A DNA stretch of 64,000 nt from Meandrina meandrites (taxonomy: Eukaryota > Cnidaria > Anthozoa > Scleractinia > Meandrinidae), in NCBI GenBank assembly GCA_963693305.1, contig OY855906.1, forward strand, positions 25,869,289-25,933,288, read 5' to 3'. The position numbers and the translations under genes were made by a program. The notes under the pieces are model-generated. The model did not search any database, had not been told where the DNA came from, and worked only from the letters and a program-made list of their open reading frames with translations. Of this stretch, positions 1-10,810 are shown piece after piece (the first letter of the stretch is position 1; the number at the start of each line of letters is the position of its first letter).

Positions 1-145
1 ATGCGCATTACAATAAATACAAAAAATAAAAACCTATTTACAATTTCTATGAAGTCAAAAACGAAACTTACACTATTTACAATTAACTATAAGAAAAATA
101 ATTTACGGAAGAACTATATAAAAATCTAAATATAACCTAATTGTA

Positions 146-607
146 TTAACAAAATGCCTTCTTGAATAAAAATGTCTTAAGTTTCTTTTTAAAATCATTT
201 GTGGTGCAAGCAGATCTAATGCTTATGGGAAGACTGTTCCAAAGCCGTGGTGCTGCCATCATGAAGGATCGATCTCCCATGGTAGCTTTTGTGAAACGCT
301 TTGGGGTGCTCAAAAGAATTCCCTTGTTATTTCGCCGTAAATCATAGCGGGATGGCGGTAAAACAGAAATTAAATCAATGAGATATTTAGGAGCTGAGCC
401 CTGGAGTACTTTAAAGGTGATCAAAAGGATTTTAAACTCGATGCGTAGGCGGATAGGTAACCAGTGAAGTTGTTTAAGGAGCGGCGTAATATGACAGTGT
501 TTAGGTGCGCAGAAAATCAATCGCGCACTGGCGAAATCATATTGCAAGGGTGGGAAATCTGCCAAATTTTCATTTCCAGTAACATAAAACTGTAGCAAAC
601 AGATCAA
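146..607 (-). pseudogene. LINE (CR1/L2-type) reverse transcriptase C-terminal fragment
   Basis: The minus-strand frame is open for 153 codons. It shows the conserved C-terminal tail of CR1/L2/Rex-like non-LTR retrotransposon ORF2, with the blocks LHWLPIRLRIEFKILL, then APKYLIDLI, then APRLWNSLPISIR followed by a basic FKKKLKTFLFKKAF-like end. The catalytic reverse transcriptase and endonuclease domains are absent, so this is a 5'-truncated copy. The AT-rich stretch at 1-145 would be its 3' untranslated tail. The open frame suggests a fairly young insertion. The superfamily rests on motif recognition; the exact clade is not certain. Confidence 0.75.
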
Positions 608-852
608 TTTTACGCCAGTTAACTACATTTATGTCCATTTTCATGCATCTATGATAACGATACCTCATTTGACCTCATTTGGTTTGAAGGACCGTAGAAA
701 TCATTGTCTCACAAAAGTATCCGCCAGCCAATTAGCCGGCAAACTATACAGGGTGTTGGGTCCTAGGGATATCCCTGCATGTCGCTTTTATTTTTAACAG
801 AAAGCTGTTCACTTAATTTATTTGCTAGTTCCCCTCGGAAAATAGTTAACAA

Positions 853-1740
853 TTATTATTATCAATATACGCGGCCAAATTGAAAACCGTCCTCTTGAAA
901 ACACGCGCTTTGCGTGCCGCAAATGACTCCTAGCGGGCCGTTAATGCATTAACGGCCCTGCAGCTGATTGGTTTTCGGTTCATCATCCGATGAATATTAA
1001 CCAATCAGGTCACGTTTAATGACGCGGGAAAACCATTTAGGTGCGTACAGCAAGTTTTCTCGCTGAGCGAATAGTGTTCGAAAAGAAAAATCAAAGCGTA
1101 TTTGTTATGAATGGGACAAAATGCAGTTAAAAAATTCGGATGTAGAAGCAAAAGCACAAGGGGAAGATATAAAGAGAGCAACTTCTTGTTGTCTTACGAG
1201 AAACGAAACACAACAAAACAACGGTTCGCTTCATTCATGTTCATTCATGTTTCTTGGGTCGAGCTAAATTAGCCGAAGCATTGCGGGGATTTTATGCCGA
1301 GGCTCAACTGGAAAATGTAAGTTCGTAAATTATTATTATCCACTTATTTTCAGAGACACGGCAGCTCTTTTGAACTACACCTATACAACATGTACAATAC
1401 ATGGTCCTCAGTGTAGCATAGCACAAAATTTTCAACGCGAAGTACTTGTAAGCTTATCATTGAACATGTAAAGCTCAATAAATGTGTTAGTTTAAGCTTA
1501 TATCTGGATGTTCAGGGATGTGATTTTGCCTTGTATATTGATAATAATGATAATTAAATGACTTTTTTCGGGAATATTGTGTATTTGCTCCCTTGTAGTG
1601 TCATTTGCGGCCCTTGCGCTTCGCGCTCGGGCCGCCAATGACACTACGCATTAACGGCCCGCTTGTAGTCATTTGCGGCTCGCAAAGCGCGTGTTTTCAA
1701 GAGGGCGGTTTCAATTTGCCGCGTATATGGATAATAATAG
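853..1740. mobile_element. Foldback DNA element with ~100-bp terminal inverted repeats
   Basis: The block at 853-955 is repeated in reverse complement at about 1645-1740. Both ends share an AT-rich edge, then TATACGCGG, then CTCTTGAAAACACGCGCTT and a GCGGGCCGTTAATG segment. The interior of about 690 bp has no intact transposase. It holds a short stretch at 1274-1316 encoding EALRGFYAEAQLEN followed directly by a splice-donor-like GTAAGT, which may be captured or decayed coding sequence. It is non-autonomous, and no clear target duplication was seen. Confidence 0.7.
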
Positions 1741-1936
1741 TGGTTGATAGTTCACCAACATTGAGGTGAATAATTGTTTTAGCCTGAATATACCACACAA
1801 CTGAATAACTTGCAAAACCAAAAATAAATCTATTTCGTACAAAATCAAAAAACGCGTAAAAAGAACTTTTAAATTGTGTGGTATATAAAAACACGCAAAA
1901 TTTTTACCATGCATCGAGGCTGTACTTCTTTCGCAG

Positions 1937-2392
1937 TTTCATAGGGGACGCCGCCCCAGAAGAGAGAAATGGGTACTTGGATTGTTCGACACACAGTACG
2001 TGCCAGCCCGACCATACCTGCAGCTCGTAAGGCGACGTAATGCGGCCACTCTTTTGGGGATTATACAACGTCAAGTACAACCCGGTTCAATTGTGCACAC
2101 TGATCAGTGGGCAGCATATCGCCAGCTGCAGAGACGACTGGGTTTACATCACAGAACAGTCAATCATTCTCTGCATTTTGTCGACCCGGTCACTGGGGTA
2201 CACACACAACACGCTGAAAGCAATTGGTCCACAGCAAAAGAAAAGTTCAAGAAAATGAAGGGAAATACAAACCCGAACTTTCTGATAGAATACCTTCATG
2301 AATTTATGTGGAGGAGATGGTATGCTGATCCTCACCCAGATGGATGTTTTCAACGTCTTTTGCAAGATATTGCTGAACAGAATCCCCTTTGA
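1937..2392 (+). pseudogene. Merlin-type (ISXO2/IS1595-like) transposase, C-terminal part
   Basis: The frame is open from a splice-acceptor-like TTCTTTCGCAG at 1926-1936 to a TGA at 2390-2392. The product has RGRRPR, WVLGLFDTQ, HTDQWAAY (second catalytic Asp region), HRTVNHS, then FVDPVTGVHTQHAESNW with the expected catalytic Glu, and EFMWRRW. These are hallmarks of the DDE domain of Merlin elements (ISXO2-like). The N-terminal zinc-binding part and the first catalytic Asp are not found directly upstream. They could lie in a separate exon or be lost. A second, more damaged copy lies at 6217-6664 and shares exactly this 5' boundary. Confidence 0.8.
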
Positions 2393-3300
2393 TATTAATG
2401 CAGTCCAATTTAAGATATACCAAGAATCACAGAAATTGACCCTTCAAATCTGGACGCTATTGCTTTGCAGTATTTTCTTTATCATCAGCCCAACGACAGT
2501 ATGTTGTATACTTAAGGCCTGTAGGAACGAATTTAAACTGAGGGCCCCAGAGTTTGCATTGTGATGAGATATTATGGGCCGAAAGGCTTGCCGATGTCCG
2601 GGGGGAGAGGAATCCTCCCCTGGAAATTTTTTAAAATTTGGATACGTTCTAATGCCATTCGTCGCATTGAGGAACCCCCTTCGAAGTGCTTTTTCTTGAC
2701 AATTGCGATCCCTTTTCGAGTGTGATAGTCATCAGAATGCGACGAGGACGAATGGCTTTCCGTTCCGGAACTAGAACTGCTGGTAGAACTTTCTATAGAT
2801 TTCGACTTTTGTAGCAGCTCATGTTGTTTTATTTTTATTAGTTTTTTGTTGGTTTATTCGTTTGCAAACAAATACGCTTGGGTTTTCAATTCGCACTGCA
2901 CAGTCACTGGGGTAGCATAAAAATAGTTGGGTAAAATCAAAATATTCGCTGGGTACTGGGGAGGCTAAATTTTCACTGGGTAGGTGAAAATAATCCACTG
3001 GGTCGGGTTTCACTGGGTCTGTTACCAGAGGGGTGTTCTGATGTTTGGAATATATGTTTACTGTTAAATAGGTCTATACTAATTAGGCGTTAGACTAGTA
3101 TTAATTGATCAATTAGTAACTTTAGAATGCATGGACGTGTCTGAAAAGTCAACTTCTTTTACTGGAGGAAAATTTTCTAGCGCTGAAAAGAAGATTTGAA
3201 AAATGCTTTTAATAGTTGCAAACACCTGAACAGGTTTATTCTGGGAAAAATTGATTTATTAGAAAACGTGTTATAATAAGAGTGTAAATTCGCCGAGGAA
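2393..3300. other. No recognisable gene
   Basis: The stretch downstream of the Merlin fragment is AT-rich, with only short frames. I see no conserved coding motif, inverted repeat or tandem array that I can support. Confidence 0.5.
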
Positions 3301-3323
3301 AAATATTGCAGTACTCCCAGTGC

Positions 3324-3720
3324 AATCGAACTCCAATCCTTCGATTGATTTCGTTTGGGTTTGGCAATCGAGTACAATCGAACTCACCAAAAATATCTAG
3401 CCAATCGAACACAATCGAACGTGTGTTAATCGAACTCTCATTTGATCGAAAAATTACGTTCGATTGACTAAGCCGGGAATTAAAACCGTTTTCAACAGGT
3501 TTCTAAAGTTATGTGTGGTCTTGGCATTATAAACGCGATGTTGACAATTAACAATCCCCAGCATGGATGTTTAAGGCCACCTCGAGTGCTTTGTCATCAA
3601 ATTTCAGGGAAAAATTGATTAAATTGGATTGGTTCAATTGAGTTTGGTAATGGAACTGACCAAGAAGTTGGAGTTCGATTAGAAGTGCGATTGGCGAACC
3701 AATCGTAAAACAATCGAACG
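3324..3720. repeat. Region with dispersed AATCGAAC / TTCGATT motifs
   Basis: The octamer AATCGAAC and its complement occur about a dozen times in 400 bp (for example near 3325, 3383, 3405, 3414 and 3432), in both orientations and without a fixed period. It reads as a decayed interspersed repeat, not a clean tandem array. Similar motifs resume just after the small foldback element at 3732-3909, so that element probably inserted into this repeat. Confidence 0.5.
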
Positions 3721-3731
3721 ACTAGACTTCG

Positions 3732-3909
3732 TGTTACTAAAAACCGATTTGTAACTGATCTAAAAAATCTAAAAGTTAAAATGATGTTATAAAAACTGAT
3801 AAAAAATTAAATTTTCGACAACTCTCTGTTGCTTTCGTCAAAGTCTTTTTTAGATCAGTTTCAAATCGTTTTTAATAACATGATTAACACTGATCGCCAG
3901 AATAACATG
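3732..3909. mobile_element. MITE flanked by a 12-bp direct repeat
   Basis: The left arm (TGTTACTAAAAACCGATTTG then AACTGATCTAAAAAA) is repeated in reverse complement at about 3848-3880. The element is bounded on both sides by GACTAGACTTCG (3720-3731 and 3910-3921), which looks like a target duplication. It has no coding capacity. Confidence 0.6.
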
Positions 3910-4532
3910 GACTAGACTTCGATTGAGTTTGATTTGTTTTTCGTTATGTTTGCTTCGATTGATTACGCCGGGGATACTCTATGTCGTGTATGTTGAAAGT
4001 AATTTTTTTCTAACAGAAGCAATTTTCATTTCGACGTTGTTCATCAGTTATTCTATAGTCTATTTTCTCAGGAGTAGTTTTATAACACGTTACAGTTATA
4101 GTGTCCGGAAATTCAATAACATTTTGTCCGAACTTTTCCTACCTTAATCGAAAACATTGCAGAGGTCTGGGAAATCGGGACGCTATAGGGATTTAAGGGA
4201 AAACCGTGCTTGTTTTCGGATCCTGGCACGAGAAAAAGGGCCTGCAAAAAACTATGCGCTGCTTTTTAACGTACGATATACCTTTATGCTCTATGTTCTG
4301 TGTCAAAATATGTTTAAATTATATTCGCAAATCGCGTAAACTTCTGTTCTACAGTGAAACCACATAACTATCTTTAATATATTAACTGTAACTTTCAAAA
4401 GTTGAAACTAAAGAAATCTTACGCACATTCCAATATGGTGAAATGTCTCACTCTAAGGTCTACAAGGGTCAAACACCGGAAGGAAGACAGTTGTACAACA
4501 TATTACTTTCTTATGCCACTGTATCAGCCCGA

Positions 4533-4720
4533 GGGGGGGGGGGGGGGGGGGAGGTGGGGGACTCCCTTATAAGGGCTTAACGGGGACGTGCGGCCCGACA
4601 GGGTATGGTTTTCAGGATTTTTGTCTTGAACGGGGTATCTATTTCGCTCCTTTTTATCTTAAACGGGGTATCTTTACATGGACCAACGCCTTAAACAGGA
4701 TAAGCAAATATGTTTATTTT
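4533..4720. mobile_element. Poly-G-ended DNA element, one end only
   Basis: An 18-base G run is followed by GACTCCCTTATAAGGGC, a GGGGACGTGCGGCCCGACAGGGTATGG-like segment and repeated ACGGGGTATCT motifs. This is the same style of terminus as the complete poly-G elements at 6674-7008 and 18262-18732. The matching opposite end was not found downstream, so this copy is probably truncated. The following ~1.1 kb to 5847 holds nothing I can identify. Confidence 0.45.
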
Positions 4721-5846
4721 ATAGGAACTTAGCCACAAGCTGAATTTTTACAAGTTCTTCGTTAGTGTTGACTTCCATTGACTTCGGTATTGATACCAAG
4801 CTTAATTTGTTTCACTGTTAGAGTTCTTAGCATGATCACGCGCCAATTTTAAGAACACTAATGATTCGACGCTTTAAAATTCATTAAATAACTTCCAAAA
4901 GCGCTATCGTGGCCAGAAAGAAAGATCGCATGAATTATATAAGTATTTAGCTCAGGAGAGTGAATTCAGGAAGAAGCTGCAGTTGTTGCCTCTCGCGAGC
5001 ATTCCGAATGTTTTGGTCAACATTCAGAGTTCTTTCATTGAAACGTTTTTGTGTAATTTTTCACTTTTTTTACTGTCCAGACCTCGCTCATCTTGTCACA
5101 AACTTCCCCACCCCACTCCTTTCAGATGTGTCCAAGCTACAACAATCATTGCCGCACCCACAACACTTATCGCTTCCGAAGAATTTTGAATTTCGCGCTC
5201 GGTTAGCTGGCTACGCGTCGGTGATTCTTAACCTTTTCACATGTCTTTTTAAACTTCTGTTTATGACGCGATTGTAATGGTGAGGTTATGTTGTAAGTGT
5301 AAGCGTTCTTTCTTGATAGACATGATAACTAAGTCGTAAATTTAGCCAGTTTCCCGTTACAGCCACAGAGACAATCCTGTCTCTCTTCCCAGCAAACTTA
5401 GAATGACCTAGTTTTTATAAGTCTTGCGTTATGTTTTTGAACATGTATAAGAGATTGCCTGACAATTGTACATATGTTTTAGTTTATTTCTTTTCTATTT
5501 TCGGTTTTTCAGGTACGCACGTGCGTACAGGTAGCTACACCCATGTGGTCAACGCGGTGAACTGTGGGTAATACGCATGAAATCTACAAAGTAAAATACA
5601 AGAAATTGGATATTTCTCGGAAATCTTTGATTTGGTTTTTTCTGCTCGGTGTAAGCCTTAATTCAACGGGGTAGCGTGGGGAAAAATCCCGAAATTAGCA
5701 TTTCAGGGTGTGTGTGTTTGCGTGAGTCATGGGTGGGGGAGGGGACTTTGGTGCTTCGTATGAGCATGTTGCTGCCTAAAATAGCAATATCATAAAGTAA
5801 TAATAACAAATAAAATTAAAAAAACTCGTTCCCAGACTCATTTTGA

Positions 5847-5847
<1 letters not shown>

Positions 5848-5899
<52 letters not shown>

Positions 5900-5901
5900 T
5901 G

Positions 5902-5950
<49 letters not shown>

Positions 5951-5977
5951 TAATAATAATAATAATAATAATAATAA
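5848..5977. repeat. (AAT)n microsatellite
   Basis: About 43 nearly perfect AAT/ATA units, with a few TGATG and AACAAT interruptions. It produces long homopolymeric reading frames on both strands that are not genes. Confidence 0.95.
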
Positions 5978-6216
5978 GTATCCTTCAAACCTTTTCCACT
6001 CCAGGGTCACAAGGGCCGATATTGTATCGGGGAGTGCCCCGGGAGGGTGGTAGCCGAAGAAATCAGCGTTGTTCTTCAGCCTACAGGATTGAATAGAAGT
6101 TGAATGTAGAGGCTACCAGCTTGAGTGTATCCTGCACCTGATAGGAAATAGTCTTTCTTAATTTTTCTCTATATATACAACACGTTTTAACGAAATTTGT
6201 TTCTTCTTCCACACAG

Positions 6217-6664
6217 TTCTAAAGGGGACGTCGACCTAGAGGAGAGAGATGGGTTCTTGGGCTTTTTGACACACAGTTTGACCCCGCTCGACATTATTTA
6301 CAGCTTGTGAGAAGGCGCGATGCACGTACTCTTTTGCCCAAGACACGTACAACCAGGCTCTTTGGTTTATACTGATGAATGGGCGGCATATAGGCGAATT
6401 CAAAGGGCCTTGGGTTTCAATCATCGAACGGTTAATCACTCGGCTAACTTTGTAGACCCTGTCACCGGTGTCCATACACAACACGCAGAGAGCAATTGGT
6501 CTGCAGCCAAGGACAAATTTAAGAAGATGAAAGGGAACACAAATCCCGACTTCCTGCTAGAATACCTTCAAGAATTCATGTGGAGAAGATGGCATGGTGA
6601 GCCCCACCTGAATGGCTGTTTTGAACGGTTAATGCAGGACATTGCGGAACAATATCCACTTTAA
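6217..6664 (+). pseudogene. Merlin-type transposase, second copy, frameshifted
   Basis: This copy is homologous to 1937-2392 along its whole length. It keeps RGRRPR, WVLGLFDTQ, TDEWAAY, HRTVNHS, FVDPVTGVHTQHAESNW and EFMWRRWHGE. Between CTTTTG and GTACAACC it has 10 bases where the first copy has 18. This 8-bp deletion near 6330 shifts the frame, so the N-terminal part (frame of 6223) and the C-terminal part (frame of 6320) are no longer joined. A TAA also replaces the codon just before RGRRPR. The same acceptor-like CAG precedes it (6214-6216). It is non-functional. Confidence 0.8.
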
Positions 6665-6673
6665 ATTTCTAGA

Positions 6674-7008
6674 GGGGGGGGGACCCCATATATAGGTCTG
6701 TCCCACGATATAAGGTGTGGTTTTTGGGGGTATTAGCTAAAATTATAGTGCGTAAATGCCCTGCTAACAAACAAGCAAATTATCTGTTAAGACTGAACTG
6801 TGCACTAAAATTGTTAACAAAGCGATTTTATCAAGATTCGAGTTTTGCCGCACGCAGTTAGCCGTTGTTTGGTTTTTGTTTTTCTCTTGAATAAGGTGTC
6901 ATTTTTCGGTTTTGGAGAATTCTCGTTTGATTCATCCTTAAAGAGGGTCAGGGTTTAAGACCCTTCCCGGCACACACCTATCTAAAATTTACGGGAGTAC
7001 CCCCACTC
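6674..7008 (+). mobile_element. Poly-G-ended DNA element (family copy A)
   Basis: It starts with a G run and ACCCCATATATAGG and ends with GGGAGTACCCCCAC. The interior around 6790-6880 (AACAAAGCGATTTTATC, then GATTCGAGTTTTGCCG and GTTAGCCGTTGTTTG) matches the reverse complement of 18450-18530, inside the copy at 18262-18732. It is therefore a second member of one non-autonomous family. Confidence 0.6.
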
Positions 7009-7084
7009 AGCCCGAAACTGTAAACAGTTCCTATTACCTTAGTACAATATTGGTGCAATTTGGTATATTTTTAAGAAGAAAGAT

Positions 7085-7664
7085 ACTACCGATACTGGAC
7101 CGATACTCGACCGATACCTGACCGATACTTGACCGATACTTGACTGGCAGACGATCGCTACATATCGACCGATGCATCGGTCGACAGTATATCGACAGTA
7201 CATCGGTCGACCGATATATCGGTGGACCATCGGTCGAATGTCGGCCAACTATTGTCCGATAGTCGGTCGATAGTCGACCGACAGTCGGTCGATAGTCGAC
7301 CGACAGTCGGCAGATAGTCGACCGACAGTCGGCAGATAGTCGACCGATACTTGACCGATACTTGACCGATGCTTGGCCGATACTTGGCCGATACTTGGCC
7401 GATACTTGACCGATACTTGACCGATACTTGACCGATACTTGACCGATACTTGACCGACAGACGATCGCTACATAACGGCCGATGCATCGGCCGACAGTCG
7501 ACCGATATATCGGGCGACTATCGGTCGACTGTCGGTCGACTGTCGGTCGACTAACGGTCGACTGTCGGCCGACTATCGGTCGACTATCGACCGATATATC
7601 GGTCGACTATCGACCGATAGTCGACCGATAGTCGACCGATGTATCGGTCGACATATCGACCGAG
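7085..7664. repeat. Palindrome-rich tandem array of TCGACCGATA / TTGACCGATAC units
   Basis: About 580 bp are built from short units of two kinds: an 11-mer CCGATACTTGA series (7085-7140 and 7340-7460), and a CGGTCGACTATCGACCGATA series that is self-complementary. Sub-blocks are inverted, so the array can form many cruciform arrangements. The reading frames through it are low-complexity by-products. Confidence 0.85.
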
Positions 7665-7811
7665 TGCACCTATAGTACACATGATCCGAATACGCTAGAA
7701 TATTTATGCTTTTGCGCAGTGTTATTTTAACTAACTTATGCCCTGATTATCGCGCCCTGTAAGTTTTTCCTTTTCCCCGCGATGAAGCTCGTTGAAGAAA
7801 TTAATCGGAGT

Positions 7812-8468
7812 GTTATAAAATAAATAAATCCCATCTTGGCTTGCTGGTATATTTAGTAAATAAACCCCTTCAGGCGACTGGCCCTATTGGAGGATAATGC
7901 CCGAGGCTGAAAGATTGTCCGAAAAATGAACAGTTGGCCGAGAAGCGAAGCTTCGAGGTTACCTGTGAAATATACCAGCAAGCCAGGAAGGGGTTTATTT
8001 ATTTTATAACCTTCCGATTAGTTTTTTCAACGCGCATCGTCGCGGGAAAAAGGAAAAACCTACCGCGCGCGATAATCACGGCAAGGGTCCGTGATTTACA
8101 GCACGGACCGAGAAACGAGGTTAGTAAGATATTTATTATATCTCTTTATCTTGAAATAGAGCACGCAAAAACAAAGTTTTAGATTTAGCGGGCTGTACTG
8201 TAGAATACGGCCCGCTTAATTGACCAATCGCAGCGCGCGTACTATCTAAGAGATATAATAAATATCCAATCTTGCTCTGTGATTTCAAAGCAAACTAATT
8301 GATTTACGATCTCAAAAACGGCCTTTGAACTCGTAACTCCGTCCAAAAAATCGGACGACGGATATCAAATCGGACGGGGTATATTGGCTGATACCCGTCG
8401 TCCGATTTTGTACCACGTGATGTGTTTTGTCCAATGAGCGCGCGGAAATTAATCGGTGGGTTATAATG

Positions 8469-8499
<31 letters not shown>

Positions 8500-8621
8500 T
8501 CAAAATTTCACAGTTCCCTCGAAGTTTGGCTTCTCGGCTAACTGTTCATTTTTTGGACAATCTTTTAGCCTCGGGCATTATCCTCCAATATACCAGCCGC
8601 CTGAAGGGGTTAATTTACTAA
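7812..8621. mobile_element. Nested foldback elements (MITEs)
   Basis: Two inverted-repeat systems interlock. Arm A, 7812-7852 (TTATAAAATAAATAAA to GGCTTGCTGGTATAT), pairs with 7970-8010. Arm B, 7853-7969 (TTAGTAAATAAACCCCTTCAGG, then GGAGGATAATGCCCGAGGC and GAACAGTTGGCCGAGAAGC), pairs with about 8505-8621. Arm B lies between the two halves of A on the left but extends far to the right, so insertion or rearrangement of one element into another is likely. No transposase is encoded. Confidence 0.75.
8080..8290. mobile_element. MITE with GATATTTATTATATCTCT termini
   Basis: GATATTTATTATATCTCT at 8128-8145 pairs with AGAGATATAATAAATATC at 8249-8266. The flanks GAGGTTAGTAAG and GACCAATCGCAGCGCGCGTACTAT match those of a related, longer copy at 49965-50370 (GAGGTTAATAAG and AGCCAATCAGAGCGCGCATACTAT). 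The two belong to one family. Confidence 0.65.
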
Positions 8622-8627
8622 TTATGC

Positions 8628-8738
8628 AATGGCATACTGTGAAATTTCCCACGAGTGACTTGATTTTTCAGTATACAGGCGAGCCTTTAGGCGAGTGTGT
8701 ATACAAAGAAAAATCAAGTTACGAGTGGGATATGCCAC
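8628..8738. repeat. Compact hairpin element
   Basis: The segment at 8647-8690 (CCCACGAGTGACTTGATTTTT, then GTATACAGGCGAG) is followed almost at once by its reverse complement at 8692-8730, leaving a loop of only a few bases. This would form a near-perfect hairpin of about 40 bp in single-stranded DNA or RNA. Confidence 0.7.
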
Positions 8739-8984
8739 ATGCCTCTTACATACGAACACAGTTAAAGATAAATCCGAAGAGCTTAGAAAATGATACAACT
8801 TGGAGTGAATATATAGCCTCAAACTCATTAATTATTCATGCTGTCAACAGCCAATTAATGATGACCATTTGGGTCAGGTGGATGAGTCTTGATACCCAAT
8901 GAAACAGATGAAAATCATAAAGTAGTGCTACGATGAATTTTTTTGCACCTTAATTTTTGCATCATAGAGAATTTAACATAAGAT

Positions 8985-9760
8985 TTAAAATGTCTTTTAC
9001 CGTTTTCAAATATCTTTATTTTTTCCTGAGATATGGAATTTTAAAAATTAGTAAAATATGCAAATTAGGAGACTGATGACGTCATCTACTCAACCCAATT
9101 GACATTGAATATAGACATGAAGCTATCTCAATCAATCTGCTGCAGAAACCAATGAAACTTGGTATACTCATAGTTCTAAAGGTGACACAGCTACAGATAT
9201 AAATAAATTGTGTTTCCATGTGCTTCATTTAAAATTATTTGTTTCCTATGTTTCAGTGGCATGCCTGCAAACTAGCTATCTCGAAGCTAAGTGCATGACC
9301 ACTATAAGCAACATTCACATTCACATTCACATTCACATGACAACACACCCTTTTCCAGTCCTCTCGGTTCTGTTTTCAATATTTTAGTGAATTACAGCCC
9401 AGAAAAATTAAGCAATTTCAGGTAATTTACCTAACACATTTATATGCTTGCTAGATCTTGGATATTAGGCATCACTGAAAAATATCAAAATAGAATGCCA
9501 AAAGAAGCCAGAAAGGCTTCTAACATTGGGGAAGTCTGGAACTTAGTATCTTGCCATGGTGACATAATTGATAATCTTAATTTGTAGAGCGGACCTAGTA
9601 GAGTCTTGCTGCTAATAAGAGATAACTCGCTTTTATATGTTTAATCAAAATTTGTTTGGGTGTATGACGTCATCACTTAGCTAATTTGCATATTTTAAAA
9701 ACTTGAATATCTCTAGAACGAAAAGAAATATTTAAAAAATGTAAACGGTATTTTACTTCC
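8985..9760. mobile_element. Diverged foldback element (TGACGTCAT inner ends)
   Basis: The left arm at about 8985-9095 (AAAATGTCTTTTACCG, ATATGCAAATTAG, TGATGACGTCAT) is repeated in reverse complement at about 9657-9757 (ATGACGTCATCAC, CTAATTTGCATAT, GTAAACGGTATTTTAC). The arms differ at many positions, so the insertion is old. The interior is non-coding, with a short (CACATT)n run near 9310-9338. Confidence 0.65.
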
Positions 9761-10479
9761 CACACCAACCACTTGTTTTTATTTTAAAATGTCTTACATT
9801 GGAGAGTCGCAATTTTGGACATAGTACCACATAGTACCATGGGTTTTCATCTGAGATGAAACATGTTTTTGATCTGAGAGCAAAAACTTCCATTTTTTAT
9901 TAGATGTTTTAATAATACAACTCCTGAATCGGAAATAACGTAATAACAATTGTTTAAATACAGATAGTGATGGATACTAAATCCTTTTCTATGACCAATC
10001 TTCGGTGAATACCTCTCTCTCGACTTTTTGCTCCCCTTCAACGACAAATTTGCTACGCCAAAAATTAAAACTGAATACATTTCAACGTAATGTAAATCGT
10101 TATCTCTAAATCATGCTCTAAACAGGCCTTTTGAAAGAGCCAAGGAAATTGTCATTCGTCGAAATTGTTAACGACTATTTGTTTTCTATACCTTGTTGAC
10201 GCGGCATACAGCTTTCTCGGCTAAATTCTCTTCTTCGTAAACCGTTTTCGGCTCCTAAATCTTGAAACTCCTTTTTTCGTCGTGGTTAGACGCTAATGAA
10301 TCATGCATGCAAACGTGTTCTTTCGGAAAGGGGCAAAAATCTCACACCGTATAAATTCCTATTGTTTCATGTCTAACTTCCATATAAAAACTCGGGCTCT
10401 GTGCTTCATCACGGGTTCCAAACACCTCGAAACAATAAAAACACGTCGCTTACGGCCTCGTGCTTCGTGGAAACTCTCT
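9761..10479. other. No recognisable gene
   Basis: No coding motif, tandem array or inverted repeat could be supported here. The frames on both strands are short and overlap one another. Confidence 0.4.
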
Positions 10480-10810
10480 TCTCCACCGTTTCTGGATTTC
10501 GGTCGCTTTTTCTCAGATTCCTCGACGTTTGCATAAATTATGCAGAAGTATTCCGTCTCTAGTATCAGGTTTTTCCGAAGATTTAAACTTGAGAAAGTCG
10601 ATTTCGAGAGAATTATTTGGTTTTGCATTCGCAAATCTACACTGAGCAAAATAAAGGATGGCACCGCACGCTGTCAGGCGTTCGGTGGGAAAACTTGGAG
10701 GCCGTGATGAACGCCGGGAAACTTTCGTGGAATACGATCCGTGGCATGCCACAGAATATGCAACGGCTTTCTAGGCTTCTGATTGGCTGCATTCTTCAAG
10801 GCATGGGATA
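10480..10810. repeat. Dispersed repeat, copy 1 (other copy at 61195-61500)
   Basis: Blocks shared in order with 61195-61500 include CGGTTTCT-like and TTTCGGTCGC, TCTGTCTCTAGTATCA, TTCGAGAGAAT, CTTGGAGGCCGTGATGAACG, GGAAACTTTCGTGGAATA and GATTGGCTGCATTCTTCAAGG. The two copies have the same orientation and differ by many substitutions and small indels. There is no protein motif. A class II remnant or a duplicated regulatory region are both possible. Confidence 0.65.

Noticed and set aside
5776..6096. Long poly-Tyr, poly-Leu and poly-Ile reading frames
   Set aside because: Translations of the AAT microsatellite. The same applies to the frames at 14353-15000 and 12239-12547.
7039..7487. Minus-strand frames of 69 and 109 codons with repeated SVKYRSSIGQV
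   Set aside because: Products of the palindromic tandem array, with no start context or conserved domain.
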